Assembly (NCBI GenBank): GCA_023678885.1
Contig: CM042996.1
Span: 9,916,602-9,980,601, forward strand
Length of the DNA: 64,000 bases
Direction of reading: 5' to 3'
DNA from: Pogostemon cablin
Taxonomy: Eukaryota; Streptophyta; Magnoliopsida; Lamiales; Lamiaceae
Positions 13,960 through 25,720 of the stretch are shown here, piece by piece. The notes under the pieces were generated by a model, which saw nothing but the letters and a program-made list of their open reading frames with translations, was not told where the DNA came from and made no database searches. Position 1 is the first letter of the stretch. The number at the start of each line of letters is the position of its first letter. A program made the translations under genes and the position numbers.

Positions 13960-14125
13960 CTTTTCTGTTTTTCTTCATTTCCCAAAATCTGAGAAAAAAG
14001 AAATGTGGGTAAATGGGGAAAAGAAATGTTATTAAACAAGAGTGGGTTTTTTTATTTGATCTCTTGCAAAAGAAGAGCTCCCGTTTGATTTGATCTGGTG
14101 TCTCCTGCAATTTGGAACTACCCAG
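13960..14125 (+). other. Probable 5' non-coding exon of the kinesin gene
   Basis: The stretch ends in CCCAG followed by GTTCGT, a plausible donor, and the next acceptor (AATTGCAG) at 16248 leads into the exon with the start codon. The exon start is not fixed. It contains a short upstream open frame (ATG at 14003, stop at 14033-14035, 10 codons) that could dampen translation if it is in the mRNA. I searched this exon and the intron by eye for calponin-homology coding sequence and saw none. Confidence 0.45.
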
Positions 14126-16248
14126 GTTCGTACATTTTCTCGAATATAAATTTGTAGGGTTTTGCTTTTACTTTTGAAAAATTTCGGCAATTTTCATTGT
14201 CGTGGTTCAAAGATTTACATTTTTCTTGTTGAGGTGGATGTAAATAGTGAAATTCTTCATGTTTTGGCACAATGTATGGTTTGGGTGACTAGGAATTAAA
14301 TGCTAAGGGCTTAGATGAATCTTTTCTTTTTCATATCATAAAACCCATTTGGTTCAAGCTGCTTAAAATTTTGTTTTTATGCGCAATCTCTCTTGTATAT
14401 TTGTGGATTAGCTTACAGCAACTCAGGTTCACATAATTATCTTATTTTTGTTTAATATCTTTGCAATGTTTCTGCTGCAACTGGTATTCTAGATCTGAAT
14501 GCATTTCAAAATTATAGACTTTATTACAGAATTTATTTATGGCTCATAAAGAACACCAGCTTACATGTTTGGATAAAATGGAAAGAATATTCCAACTCAA
14601 AGTGGGCAAAAAAGGAAACGAGAGGCAGGAATACTGATTGGGCAATGTTATTTTTACAACCAGGAGAAGATGTTAAAGATAATGGAACTGGATATTGACG
14701 CAATATGAATCTACCGTTTGACTAATTTTTATGCAATTGTTAGTAACATGGAATTTGAAGTTATTTTACTTTAGTTCTTTTTCATGAATTTATTTTACTT
14801 TATTTCTTTTTCATGTGATCCTTATAGAGATTATGATCAGACGAATCCATTTTGTGTGAAATCTTGGTTCCTCTCTAGTCATCTATGATAATTTCTTTAC
14901 GTTTTTTCTTACTCGTGTGAAGATAATGCTTCATAGTTCTTTCATGAACTTGTGATAGAAACTTATCCCAGAACTCCGTCAATTTGACTTTTATTCTGAT
15001 TTTCTGCCTGGTCATAACATTGCCGCATTGGTATTGTATTTGTTTTTTGTTCTTTCACTAGTGATGCAGAAGATAATTAATCTTTAAATCAATAATCAAT
15101 GCTTCCATTCTGTTTTCTTCATTCCTTCTGTAGTTATTTTATTTGAATTACTCAGTTCACTTGCCTATGCTAGAAAATCTATTTTTCTTCTATGCATATG
15201 GAGTTGATTTTAAATATAGTGCTTTTTGCCCTGCGGATTGATATATCTTAAAGTGTTTGATGTGGTCCATTTCATATGATTTCTATTGTTTGTTTGCATG
15301 CTAGCTATATGAGGAAAAGAGATTCATTATCCTGAGATATATGATATATATAAGCAAGCTTCTGATTTTGGTGCAAGAAGTGATGAAGTACACAGAAAGA
15401 ACTTTTTTGGTCAGGTTTATTCAAGTCAAATCATGTGTCAAAAGTATTAGAGTCAGTCTTATTTAACGAATCTTCATTTTCTTTAGCTAATTCTGGAAGT
15501 TTTATCTTTTATTGGTAAAGCTTAAGTAAGCTCTGAATTATTTTCATGGCATTATTATCGGCCAAGTTTGTCTCATACTGATATTTTGCAATCTGAAGTC
15601 TAAACACTGCATTGATAGTGGTTAGTGTATATTAATCTAGCCTCGATTTCTATTTCTTCTGATTTGGAGGTTGAGGCTTTGTTTCTTGCAATCAGGTTAT
15701 CCCATGTGACGGTGATCTTCTAGTTTCTTTGTTCAAGTAGAAAATGGACAGATGGGTATATTTCATGAGTGTCCATGTATACATAAGCTGGCATGTTGTT
15801 GATTTTGATGTATGTTGAATCTGATTATCTCATCTTATGATTTTCAGTTAAGTGTTCTTCATTGTTCAACTTAAGATCAATTAAGTATAGCCGAGCATTA
15901 ATCCTATTGTCTGGAAGATTTCACTTCTTTGAAATATCCTCTTGTCCATGTTGGCATCCTTTACTGCCTTACTAGGTGGAGAAAATTACCGAGATTGTTC
16001 CTTCTTTTGCAAAATGCTTGGTCATTTTTAAGAAATACTAATTTTCTAATTATGTGATTGTAATTTCAGATATATTATACTTCACGTCTTAGTTCCCATC
16101 TGATACTTATTGAAATGATTTCAGACAGATTTGGTTTGATAATTATATTTCAATCCAGTTTTTAATGTTTTGATGTTTCATAACTTTCATTTTAGGTTTT
16201 GCTGACTAAATTTTTTGTTATTGGACTGATGTCTTATTCGAATTGCAG
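14126..16248 (+). other. Long first intron (5' UTR intron) of the kinesin gene
   Basis: It is bounded by GT at 14126 and AG at 16247-16248. It is T-rich on the coding strand, as plant introns are, and contains no open frame resembling a kinesin N-terminus. A long intron in the leader is common in plant genes. Without transcript data, the link between the upstream exon and the coding exons is inference. Confidence 0.45.
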
Positions 16249-16292
16249 CACCGTGTCCATAACTTGAATCACAAGAAATTTTCTAAAATATC

Positions 16293-19200
16293 ATGGATTC
16301 ACAGTCAGAAGTACACATGACTGAAAACAGGGAGCTGGGTGGCTTAAATGAAGTTCATAGTGCTAATGTGTCTGGAAGAATGGAAGTTCTTAATGTCCTT
16401 GCTGAAGGTAGGGGATGTGTTACATTTTTCCTTCAAGTATATTCTTTATTTTTTATTTTGTCATTTCCTAATGTTTCATTAGTGTATCTGCTGTTGTGTG
16501 ATCTGGATAATTGAAGTAGCTGAGTCATTATAGAGATGTTGAACACTGTCTTTCTTATTTTAAAGCTCCAGAGTTGTATAAATATTTTCATCATTTAATC
16601 ATGTAGGGAACACTTTCTCTGATGTCCTTCAGTCCAAGCTTGGACATAATGGGGATGTACTAGCATCTAAGATTTCAGAGTTAATGAAATTGGGAAATTT
16701 AGAGGTAAATATACTCCATCATGGTAAAGAAGAAATATAAAGATATAGGTTTATTAATTATCTTGGTAGATCTAACAGTTTTTTATGTGATAATATGCAT
16801 GATCCATGCAGAGCGCCTCTACACACTCGTTGTTCAGTATTGTCAAAAGGATTCTAGATGAAAGAATTGAGAGAAAGCATGATGATATCCCTCAGGTATG
16901 TAGCAGCTGGAGCATATTAAGGTCATACATATTGACTATGCACTATGCAGTTGGTTGATTTTATACTGCCTAATTGTTGACCTGAGGCAAGTAATAATTT
17001 GTTTCATTTTAGCGTGTTGCATCTCTGTTGAAACTAGTTGTCCAAGAAATTGAGCAGCATTTTTCAAGACAATCAAACAATATGAGGAAGGTAATACAGT
17101 ATTAGCTATTGAAGATCATTTTGTATATCTCAGATGGGGCTTATTTGACTATGATTGATACTATTTTTCAGCAAAGCAACCTTTACAAGACTCGTGAAGA
17201 TAGGTATCATTCAAGATTTAGAGCATTAGAAACACTTGCAACTGGAACAACTGAAGAGTACGAGGTATGTTGGTGGTTATATGTGTAAATTATGGATGCA
17301 CAGTTTTGCTTTGTTATTTGTCTTCACACCATTGAGTTCAATTTTGGGCAGGTAGTGATGAACCAGCTTCAACTGCTGAAGGTGATTGTCTCAATGAGTC
17401 ATTTTGTATAAGTATGAATTGATATGCTGACAATTATTTAGTAACAAGTCTGGAGGTTGGATCTGAGAATATTTATGCACTTTCTCTGTAGATTCATGAC
17501 TATTTTATCAAGTTCAGATATTTTTCTTGATGGTGCACTAGCATATATTCAGATTTATTGTCCTTGTTTATATACTTTCTCTGTGCTGTATTTGCAGTTA
17601 GTGGCTTTTCCAGAAACAAATGTTCATCAAATTTAGCACTCAACAGAAGCTCTACCACTAATGCTATTAACATAGTTTAGAATTTTGTTATGATTATTTT
17701 CAAAATCTTATTGCAACCTCGTGGCAATTTATCACACAGTGGCATAGGATTCCCTAAAATAATTCATTAATGCAGCTCAGCATAATGTTTCTGTCAGCCA
17801 CTGACAGTGTTTCAACTTTGATAGCTTGAAGTTTATTTAAGTTACTGTGGAAGATGAAATCTTCGTAATAATTATCATTATCTTCACTAATATAACTTGT
17901 AATTTTATATTGTGTATGACAGGCTGAGAAGGCAAAAATAGAGGAGAAGACAAAGCGTGAAGAGCTGGATTTAATTAAATTGAGGATGGAAAAAGAAAGT
18001 TGTGAGAGTAAAATTTTGTCACTAAATGAAGAAATCACATTAGCCAAAAGAAACTATGAAGAAAATATCTTCCAGTTTGAAAAGAAGTCTGAGGAAACTA
18101 AACATAATCTACAGAAGAAAATACTGGAACTTGAGGTCCTTCTGGCTGATTCGAGGAAGAAAGTTAAAGAGCTTGAGGACATTACAGAATCAAAATTTTT
18201 TCTATGGAAAAGGAAAGAGCAGAGATACAGGAACTTCATTAATTCAAAATTTGGATCCATACAGGTTTAGAACAAATCATATTATATAAAAACTAATTTT
18301 CTAACTCAGGGCCTCATATTAATGCTTGTCATCTTAAAATTGATCAGGAGTTGAGGTTGGCTTCTGAGTCCATAAAGCAAGAGGTCTTGAAGATAAAAAA
18401 AGCCTATGCCGAAGAATTTTACAACATTGGTTGGGATATGTTTTAATATACTTAGTATTTAAACTTTTGCACCATTAAACTTGACTACCATTATTTCTTA
18501 GATTTATTTCTGGGCATGTTCAGGTTTAAACCTCAAAGGATTGGTAGATGCGGCTGAAAATTGTCATAGTGTGCTTGAAGAAAACCGGAAATTGTATAAT
18601 GAGGTTCAAGATTTGAAAGGTTAGTTAGTTTAACTTGCCATTAGCTTATTGCATATTAATTTGCTCATTATCCTTGGTATGCTAATTAGTTTGCTCAAAT
18701 TTCTTGGTTCATATTTAATAGGAAACATTAGAGTTTATTGTCGTGTAAGGCCATTCCTCTCGGGACAAAGTGCGAAACAAACAACCATGCAGTATATCGG
18801 TGAGAATGGAGAGTTGGTTGTTGTAAACCCCTCAAAACCAGGAAAAGACAGTCATCGTCTTTTCAAATTTAACAAGGTCTTTGGTCCTGCATCTACACAA
18901 GGTTTAGACTTGGCTGAAATTCTAATTAAAAGTTTTCTTTTAATATCTTTGCTTCAATTATCTTTATTTTTACTTCTATTTTTTTTCATCAGAGGAGGTG
19001 TTTCGAGACACCCAACCATTAATTAGGTCTGTCCTCGATGGGTACAATGTTTGCATATTTGCATATGGTCAAACTGGGTCAGGGAAAACTTACACAATGG
19101 TAAGATCAGAGTGTTAAAGTTTGTGAAAAAGTTATGTTGGTCTTTCATATTAATATTTTGGTCATGCTGTTGAAAATTGTTTACAGACCGGACCAAGTGC

Positions 19201-22200
19201 GACATCTGTTGTGGATTGGGGGGTGAACTACAGGGCTCTGAATGATCTCTTCAACATCTCTCAGAAAAGACATACCTCCATTGCTTATGAAATTGCTGTA
19301 CAAATGGTTGAAATATACAATGAACAAGTTCGGGACTTACTTTCCAATAACAGTATTCAGAAGAGATATCCTTTCCATTTTTCTTTTCCTGCACCTGGCT
19401 AAAAAGCAGATGTTTTCTTTCTTTTAGAATTTTTCTGCCCTAAATTTCTTTTAATTAAATTATTGCATTTTCAAAATATTCTGGAGCATATGCTACTTTT
19501 ATTCCTTTTGGGTGCATCTCAATGTTTTCTATGACTTTCACACACTTGGGATATGGAATATTTCCCAGCCAAATGGATTAGCGGTGCCTGATGCTAGCTT
19601 GCATCCTGTTAAATCAACCACTGATGTACTTGAGCTGATGAATGTTGGCCTGACGAATCGGGCTGTTGGTGCTACTGCTTTAAATGAAAGGAGCAGTCGG
19701 TCCCACAGGTGGGCAGTAATATATATTATGTTCCTGCTCTAATATATATTTAGTCATAATTCTAATTTTTACTTCCTCTCAAATGAGATAGTATACTCAC
19801 TGTTCATGTCCGTGGGATGGATTTGGAGACCAATGCTGTTTTACGGGGTTGTCTTCATTTGGTTGATTTGGCTGGTAGTGAAAGGGTTGACCGGTCTGAA
19901 GCAACTGGTGACCGGTTGCGTGAAGCACAGCATATAAACAAGTCACTATCGGCTTTAGGAGATGTGATCTTTGCACTGGCACAAAAAAGTTCTCATGTGC
20001 CATTCAGAAATAGCAAATTAACTCAAGTTCTTCAAAGCTCTTTAGGTAATTTGATCATCCTTTGAAGACAGTATTTTATACTCTCACTGAAGATTGATGT
20101 TCTCTGAGATTTTTTCGTGTCTTGACTTCTTGTCTGTAGAATAGTTTAAATGCCCTCCTATGTAGGTCTGTCATTTTGACGTGTAAATGCTTATGCTTCT
20201 CTTTTGGTTCCACTATAGGTGGCCAGGCAAAGACTCTTATGTTCGTTCAATTAAATCCTGATGTGGAGTCCTACTCAGAGACTACAAGTACTCTCAAGTT
20301 TGCTGAGAGGGTTTCTGGAGTCGAGTTGGGTGCGGCTCGGAGTAATAAGGAGGGTAGGGGTGTCAGAGAACTAATGGAACAGGTTATGATTGTGTCCCAT
20401 CAAATTCTTTACTTTGTGCTTTCCATTTTGGCTCAAGTATGCTGTTGATGTCTGACATGCTTTTCCTTTCTCTGATTAGTTCGAACAGTAATCTTTGTTG
20501 AGTTGCTTGATTCAGAAATTTCTCTGTTTGCATGGAACTCAAGTTTTGAAATATTAACATTGGTGAAATGCTTTTAAGTTATGGATAGTACAGACGTTAT
20601 CCAAATTCCATTTTTTTTTTTTTTGGAAGAGGGGATTTTTGAATTCATTATAATTTAATTAACTGTTTATTGCGGTATTTCTCTGTAATGCTTTAAAGGA
20701 GAAATCCATCCCGAGATCACTTGAGACTTTATTTATTCTCCCTTCTTTTCTAACCTGCTAGAAATTTACCTGTCATTATTCTTACATCAAAAGAGTGCTC
20801 CTTATCCTGTACGCGAAACTTAAATTTCTTACTTTATTTACAGAAGGCAAAAAAAATACAAGGGGAATGTTTATAGGTACTTTGATGAACACTTAAATGA
20901 ATTTCTGAATAGTTGAGGCTGGGTAATAGGATTAGTGTGGGATTCTATTTGTTGATACTTGTGATATATCCCTGTTCCTGTACAGTGAATGAATAATTGT
21001 GATACGTCCAATTTACTTCTGAGAATTTCTAAAGATCTGATATGGTCAGAGTATTCATTTTTTCCAAAATTGGATTTGCTATATTAAAGCGCTTTATTTA
21101 TCAATCATATTTTCCCTGTATCACTTTGGCTTGCATGCATTTTATTTTAATTTATACTCGTATGTTTTATTTCTGGAAATTAAATATAGTTATATCTTTT
21201 TGGTTTGCAATTACATTTTGATTTTCTACACTTTATACCGGCCGTGCACAATCAAATCTAAATGAATAGCTGTAATGTATCAATCTTACAGGTATCGTTC
21301 TTGAAGGATGCTGTTAAGAAGAAGGATGAAGAAATAGTGCGGTTACGATTGCTTAAAGTTAATGGCGAAGGTGAAAGGCGTAGTACAAGCTCATCAAGAC
21401 ATGGATCTGCATCTCCTAGAAGGCACTCTATAGGAGGAGTGCGACCTAGCCAAAGAGTTTCAGGACGGAAAAGTCCTTCAGAAAAAGCTGCTTCCGATCT
21501 GGATAATAGCTCCGAGTACAGTGATAAACACTCCGATGCTGGTTCACACCAATCAGTGGACGATTATAAGCACCACGAAGACTTCTTTCGACAGTCAAGA
21601 TTTGCTGTTGTAGGTGGAGACAAAATTTCAGCAAACATTGGCTCAAAGTTTGATGCAGCAGATGGAAGAAAAAATCCCAAAGATGACGTAGAGCTTTTGG
21701 GATTTGGAGAGGATGATTCGGAAGAGAGACTCAGCGATATTTCGGATGGAGTTCTTTCTATGGGAACAGAAACTGATGGTTCAATCAGCAGCATCGTTGA
21801 GTACACCCTTTTCCCTGAAAAAGCAAAGCCATCTACAGAGATTGCCGAGAGGTGTGCATTTCTTACCCAACTTATTTTCTCTGGTTTAGCATTTATTACA
21901 TCCATTCACTTTGAATCTACTTGTTACCTGCAGACCGCCTAACCCATCAGTTAAACTTCCGAAACCACCAACGAAACAGGGTCAAGCAGGATCGTCGCAG
22001 TTATCTCTGAACAGGAGCTCATCCAAAATTCCAAGTACGAACAACTCTCATGATGCGCTTTACTTCACCCTTCTTTTTTTACAGGGTTATGATTCTTGTA
22101 GCATTTTAAAGGGTTGTATACTCATCACTTGAATGTATTTTGTAGGTTCAAAAAAGGTGACTGGCAGCAGTTCTTCTGCAATTAGATCAAGCAAAAGGTG

Positions 22201-22207
22201 GCAGTAA
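16293..22207 (+). CDS. Kinesin-14 motor protein, KIN-14J/F-like, lacking a CH domain (18 coding exons)
   Basis: This is a microtubule motor of the kinesin-14 family, whose members are typically minus-end directed. Coding exons by eye: 16293-16407, 16607-16704, 16812-16895, 17013-17090, 17172-17264, 17352-17381, 17923-18264, 18348-18429, 18524-18619, 18722-18901, 18993-19099, 19187-19365, 19544-19708, 19792-20045, 20219-20382, 21292-21851, 21934-22034, 22146-22207. They sum to 2790 nt, 929 codons plus TAA, with consistent phases. Residues about 1-165 are helical, 166-330 coiled coil, then the kinesin-14 neck GNIRVYCRVRPF (340-351). The motor spans about 341-672: P-loop GQTGSGKT at 425-432, switch I NERSSRSHS at 542-550, switch II DLAGSE at 575-580. 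The C-terminal tail (about 690-929) is Ser-rich and acidic, with SPRRHSIGG and MGTETDGSISS. Overall it resembles Arabidopsis AT1G63640/AT5G41310, but those carry an N-terminal calponin-homology domain that is not seen here. One intron is AT-AC. Confidence 0.92.
19366..19543 (+). other. U12-type AT-AC intron inside the kinesin motor domain
   Basis: The donor reads ATATCCTTT right after exon bases AAGAG, an exact match to the minor-spliceosome (U12) AT-AC donor consensus. The acceptor ends TTTCACAC, and the branch-like word TTCTATGAC puts the branch A at 19534, about 9-10 nt before the splice site, as U12 introns require. No GT-AG pair here keeps the conserved frame, whereas this pair joins ..QKR to LGIWN.. 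as expected of the family. All other introns of the gene fit GT-AG. Confidence 0.82.
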
Positions 22208-22480
22208 TTAAAGTTGAGTTGGGTGCCCTCTGACCCCCAGGGTGGTGGTTGTAGATCAGAAAAACAGTGGTGTCCCTCTTTTGGCTATTTAGGTACTAGA
22301 GTTGTATTAAAAAGACGTAGGTTAGATTAGAGGTGCGAATCTGCTAACAAAACTCACATCCTCGTGATGTTAAACTCCAGATGTGGTGCTGTTCTTTGAA
22401 TCCAAGCCATTTATGGCAGTCAATGTCAATCTCTCTCTCTACCCTCCCTCTGCTCTTATTTGAAATAATAACCCTAATCT
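22208..22480 (+). other. 3' untranslated region of the kinesin gene (approximate)
   Basis: This stretch follows the TAA at 22205-22207. It is moderately GC-rich up to about 22480 and includes a CT-rich stretch near 22430-22450. An AATAATAA-like stretch near 22464 may serve for polyadenylation. The end is approximate, and no transcript evidence is available. Confidence 0.4.
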
Positions 22481-23141
22481 TTAGGCAAAGACGTGTGTGA
22501 GACGTCTTATGTAAGTATTGCTAACATCATTAATGAAAAATGATTAATATTTTATGGTGAAATTGATAATTAATTAAGAAAGCATAACTGGTAGAATGAT
22601 TTCACACAAGATTTGCTCCAACCATTATCCTTTGTGTTTGTCTCAAATAACGTTATTGCATGCTCGTACATCTTTAAATGGTAAAGGATATGATAAGGTG
22701 TCGTTAATTTGTAATAGGTGTCAACTTTTTTTATCCTGCTCAAGAGAACTTATTTGTTTTATGATATTACACATGATATTTTCAATTTAGTTTCACTCAC
22801 TGTATAGAGACAATTTGCGTTTAACAATTATTTTGATAGTTTTCAGAGGAAGACAACAAGGAAGTGACTGCATTTATTCTATAAAGTACTTTGACTTAAC
22901 TTCATGGGATATCAATAAGAAACATCAGAAACAAAGAAAATAGAAAGACAAAGCTGAATTGGGTAACATTGAAACAACCATGGTGATGGCTAACAAATTA
23001 TACATGAAATGTAATATAGAGTCCATCGCATGCGTGCTTCTTATGTTAAAACTTTCCTTTCTATACACAAATTAGTCACGAAGATAAACAATGATCTACA
23101 AACATCAAATTCAACATGGAATGAAGGCATCAAACGGAAAC
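22481..23141. other. Intergenic spacer between convergent genes
   Basis: No gene is seen. A short stretch around 22490-22515 (GTGTGAGACGTCTTATG) resembles the GAGACGGTCTCAC-type repeat words found at 25680 and elsewhere in the window. The kinesin (+) and kinase (-) genes converge on this spacer, so both 3' ends must fall here. Confidence 0.5.
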
Positions 23142-25226
23142 TCACCGCACCTTCTTGTGAGACTTAAATGGGAAGCGAGACGGAGGCGAAGGTGAAAATT
23201 CGACCGGCAGCTGAGGAGATGCTAAATCTCCGGTGAGCATTCCCACTACATCTTTCATTGAAGGCCGACGAGATGGTGATTTCTGCAGGCAGAGCAGCGC
23301 CACTATGATGCAGAGCAATGCTTGCTCTTTATCTAAAGATTGAATACTCTGATCGACTAAATCTAGAAGCTTCCCAGCACGAGCAAGATGTCTAGCCCAT
23401 GATAGAAGATTGGCTCTTTGGAACTCAGACATGGGTGATCCCGTCACCTGAAGTGGCCTTCGCCCTGCGATAAGAACTAATAACGTAACCCCGAAACTGT
23501 ATACATCACATTTCTCAGATACATCAGAACCACCACCATACTCTGGTGCAATGTAACAAACGGTTCCTCTCATACTGGGCGTGCTACTAATACCCCCACT
23601 CTTCTGTATCTCCCCACTAACGGAATCATAACTATTTTTCCTTGCTCTCCAGAGCTCACCGCTGAGACCATCCAACCACCAGTCCTTGCTACCCCGGCTA
23701 TCCCTGCTTCGGTTCCTTTTATTCTTTCTTTCGGTGTATGATTCATTATCCTTCCGCCACCAATCTTCATTGTAACAATCATCACTCATGGATCCACGAG
23801 CTTGCTTTTTCTTTTTCTTCTTTTTCTTCCTCTCCAGCTCATCACAGTACTCCTCCTTCCACCACTCCCTTGCAGGTCTTCTCCTGTCTTTCTTCTCATT
23901 TTTTTCATCATCAAGCGAGACCCACCAATCCAACTGCCTTCTTTTTTTCTTCTTCTCTGTTTTCCCGACTACACGAGAGTTGGATGAAGCCCCAATCCAG
24001 TCACTTTTTGGCCTCCCTTTCTTTATCTCATTCCCAATCCATTCCATAACATAATCTTTAACAGTCCCCGACTCCGCATCAGGCCCAGTGTCTTGCTTCC
24101 ACCACCAATCTTTTCCTGAAAAACTCTTTTGATTCTTCTTCCACCCACTTCTTTCTCCCCCACTCTCCACACTAAACCTGTCAAAGTTCCCCTCAGACGC
24201 ACTAGTCTTTTCCAATCCATCAGATGGCGAAGCCATTGTAGCCACAATCCTTGGCGACAACACCGGAGCTGTTTCCCCCTCTGGTGATAAATCAACCCCC
24301 ACAACAGCCTCCGGTGAAGCCTCAACCCTGATAACCACACTCTCAGGCGTACTCTCAGCACCTCCCAGATGTTGAATATTATTGCCCTCCTCAAACCCAC
24401 TTGATGTAATCACACTCTCCGTCTCCTCTACCATAGATCCATTATCTTCCACCAAACTGCCCTCCTTTTTCACCTCACCTTCCACAATAATGTTATCCTC
24501 CACCTTAAACCTAGCCAATCCAAAATCAGCAATTTTCGCATTAAAACCACCATCTAGCAATATATTACTCGGCTTAATATCACCATGGACAATAGGTGGA
24601 TCGCAGTAATGATGCAAGTATTCCAATCCTCTAGCTATATTTAGGGCAATAAAAAATCTCTTATCCCAATTCCTAATCTCTTCACTCTTTTTATGAAATA
24701 AACAATCTTGCAAGCTACCATTTTCCATAAGCTCATAAACTAAAAGCATCCGACGTTTCTTGGGGTTAGACGAGAATCCCATAACAGCAAGAACATACTT
24801 ACAATCAATCTTTGAGGAAAAAAGCAGTTCATTTTGAAATTCACGCTCCCCTTGCAGAGACCCCGCATCCATCACCTTGACGGCGGCGCGTGAGAAGGTG
24901 AAGAGCGAGTCTTTGGGATCGTTGCCTCTCGGTTTGAGCTCGGCGCGGTATACGGAGCCGAAGCCGCCTTGGCCAAGACGGAGAGAAGGGGAAAAATTGG
25001 ATGTGGCGCGGCGGAGAAGAGAGTAAGAGAGGCGGTGGGGGGGTTTCTTCAAGTCCGTGTCGGAGGCGGAAGGAGCAGTACGTTTCTTCCTAATTATCCG
25101 GAAGCAGAGGACCAGAAGGAGGAGACAAGAGAACGCCGCCGTTAAACCACCGGCTAGAGGGGGGAGGATGTGATTGGTGCGACGTTGGAACGCTGGCGGC
25201 GGAGATAGGAGGCGGCGGGAGGGCAT
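23142..25226 (-). CDS. Receptor-like Ser/Thr protein kinase with large activation-loop insert (At4g25390/At5g51770-like)
   Basis: A membrane-anchored protein kinase of 694 residues in one exon. I chose the ATG at 25224-25226 (MPSRRLLSPPP), where the conserved N-terminus of this family begins; an ATG 33 codons upstream is in frame. There is a short Pro-rich N-terminus, one membrane segment at about 21-45 followed by RIIRKKR, and no ectodomain. Kinase domain: GQGGFGSVY at 85-93, catalytic Lys in AAVKVMD at 117, HGDIKPSN at 214-221 (Arg of HRD replaced by Gly, so non-RD), DFG at 234-236, IAPEY at 559-563, DVYSFGV at 574-580. Between DFG and APE lies an insert of about 310 residues, acidic first, then Lys-rich with repeated WW motifs. 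The same layout is known in Arabidopsis At4g25390. Its substrate and ligand cannot be told from the sequence. Confidence 0.93.
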   Translation of the reverse strand: MPSRRLLSPPPAFQRRTNHILPPLAGGLTAAFSCLLLLVLCFRIIRKKRTAPSASDTDLKKPPHRLSYSLLRRATSNFSPSLRLGQGGFGSVYRAELKPRGNDPKDSLFTFSRAAVKVMDAGSLQGEREFQNELLFSSKIDCKYVLAVMGFSSNPKKRRMLLVYELMENGSLQDCLFHKKSEEIRNWDKRFFIALNIARGLEYLHHYCDPPIVHGDIKPSNILLDGGFNAKIADFGLARFKVEDNIIVEGEVKKEGSLVEDNGSMVEETESVITSSGFEEGNNIQHLGGAESTPESVVIRVEASPEAVVGVDLSPEGETAPVLSPRIVATMASPSDGLEKTSASEGNFDRFSVESGGERSGWKKNQKSFSGKDWWWKQDTGPDAESGTVKDYVMEWIGNEIKKGRPKSDWIGASSNSRVVGKTEKKKKRRQLDWWVSLDDEKNEKKDRRRPAREWWKEEYCDELERKKKKKKKKQARGSMSDDCYNEDWWRKDNESYTERKNKRNRSRDSRGSKDWWLDGLSGELWRARKNSYDSVSGEIQKSGGISSTPSMRGTVCYIAPEYGGGSDVSEKCDVYSFGVTLLVLIAGRRPLQVTGSPMSEFQRANLLSWARHLARAGKLLDLVDQSIQSLDKEQALLCIIVALLCLQKSPSRRPSMKDVVGMLTGDLASPQLPVEFSPSPPSRFPFKSHKKVR

Positions 25227-25480
25227 AATGGTAATTAGGAAGGGTAGCGTCAATTTGTACAAATCATAACAATTTGATAAGTGATGAGAGCAGAGAAGGG
25301 AGCAGTTAATTAAGATAGAAACCACTGAATTGCGTGAACGGATTCAGCGAAAGATCTGTTAAAACTCGACTTCAAAACGAAACTTTTTCAGTTAGCGTAT
25401 ACCTATTTAGTATTTATTTAGAAGAAATGGGTTACACAGAACCCTCATGTTTTAATTTTTAATTTTTAAGTGGGGTGTTA
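25227..25480 (-). promoter_or_regulatory. 5' leader and probable promoter of the receptor-like kinase
   Basis: The sequence upstream of the chosen start is not open beyond 33 codons. On the minus strand an AT-rich TAAATAAATACTAAATAG stretch at about 25405-25425 could serve as a TATA region. Nothing else distinctive is seen. Position is the only support. Confidence 0.3.
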
Positions 25481-25489
25481 TAAAATTGG

Positions 25490-25720
25490 CTAATTATGTG
25501 AGACGGCAAAAATTGATAACTTTTATGAAGGAAAGTAATAATAAATTAATGAAAAATAATAATACTATTTCATAAATAATTTATAGTATAAATAAAAAAA
25601 GTAATAACATTTTATAGCAAAAGTGATAACGATTTATAGCGAAAGTGATAACTATTTAAAAAAGTAAAAAATAATCTCACGTGAGACGGTCTCACGGAAG
25701 ACCTGCCCATTATTATCTGC
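25490..25720. repeat. MITE-like repeat with AAAAGTGATAA words and GAGACGGTCTCAC end
   Basis: The stretch contains repeated words of the type AGTGATAACNATTTATA and closes with CACGTGAGACGGTCTCACGG. A related stretch at 27775-28020 has AAAAGTGATAA words and the common phrase ACTATAGTATAAATAAAAAGTG, so the two are copies of one family. Ends and target duplications could not be fixed. Confidence 0.5.

Noticed and set aside
18430..18523. Weak donor GTTGGG after kinesin exon 8 considered as a second U12 intron
   Set aside because: It is not a U12 donor (neither ATATCCTT nor GTATCCTT). It begins GT and ends AG and keeps frame, so it is treated as an ordinary U2 intron.
23738..24609. Several open frames on + and in other minus frames within the kinase gene
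   Set aside because: They mirror the Lys/Trp-rich insert of the kinase on the opposite strand or in a shifted frame and have low-complexity Ser/Phe/Leu composition.
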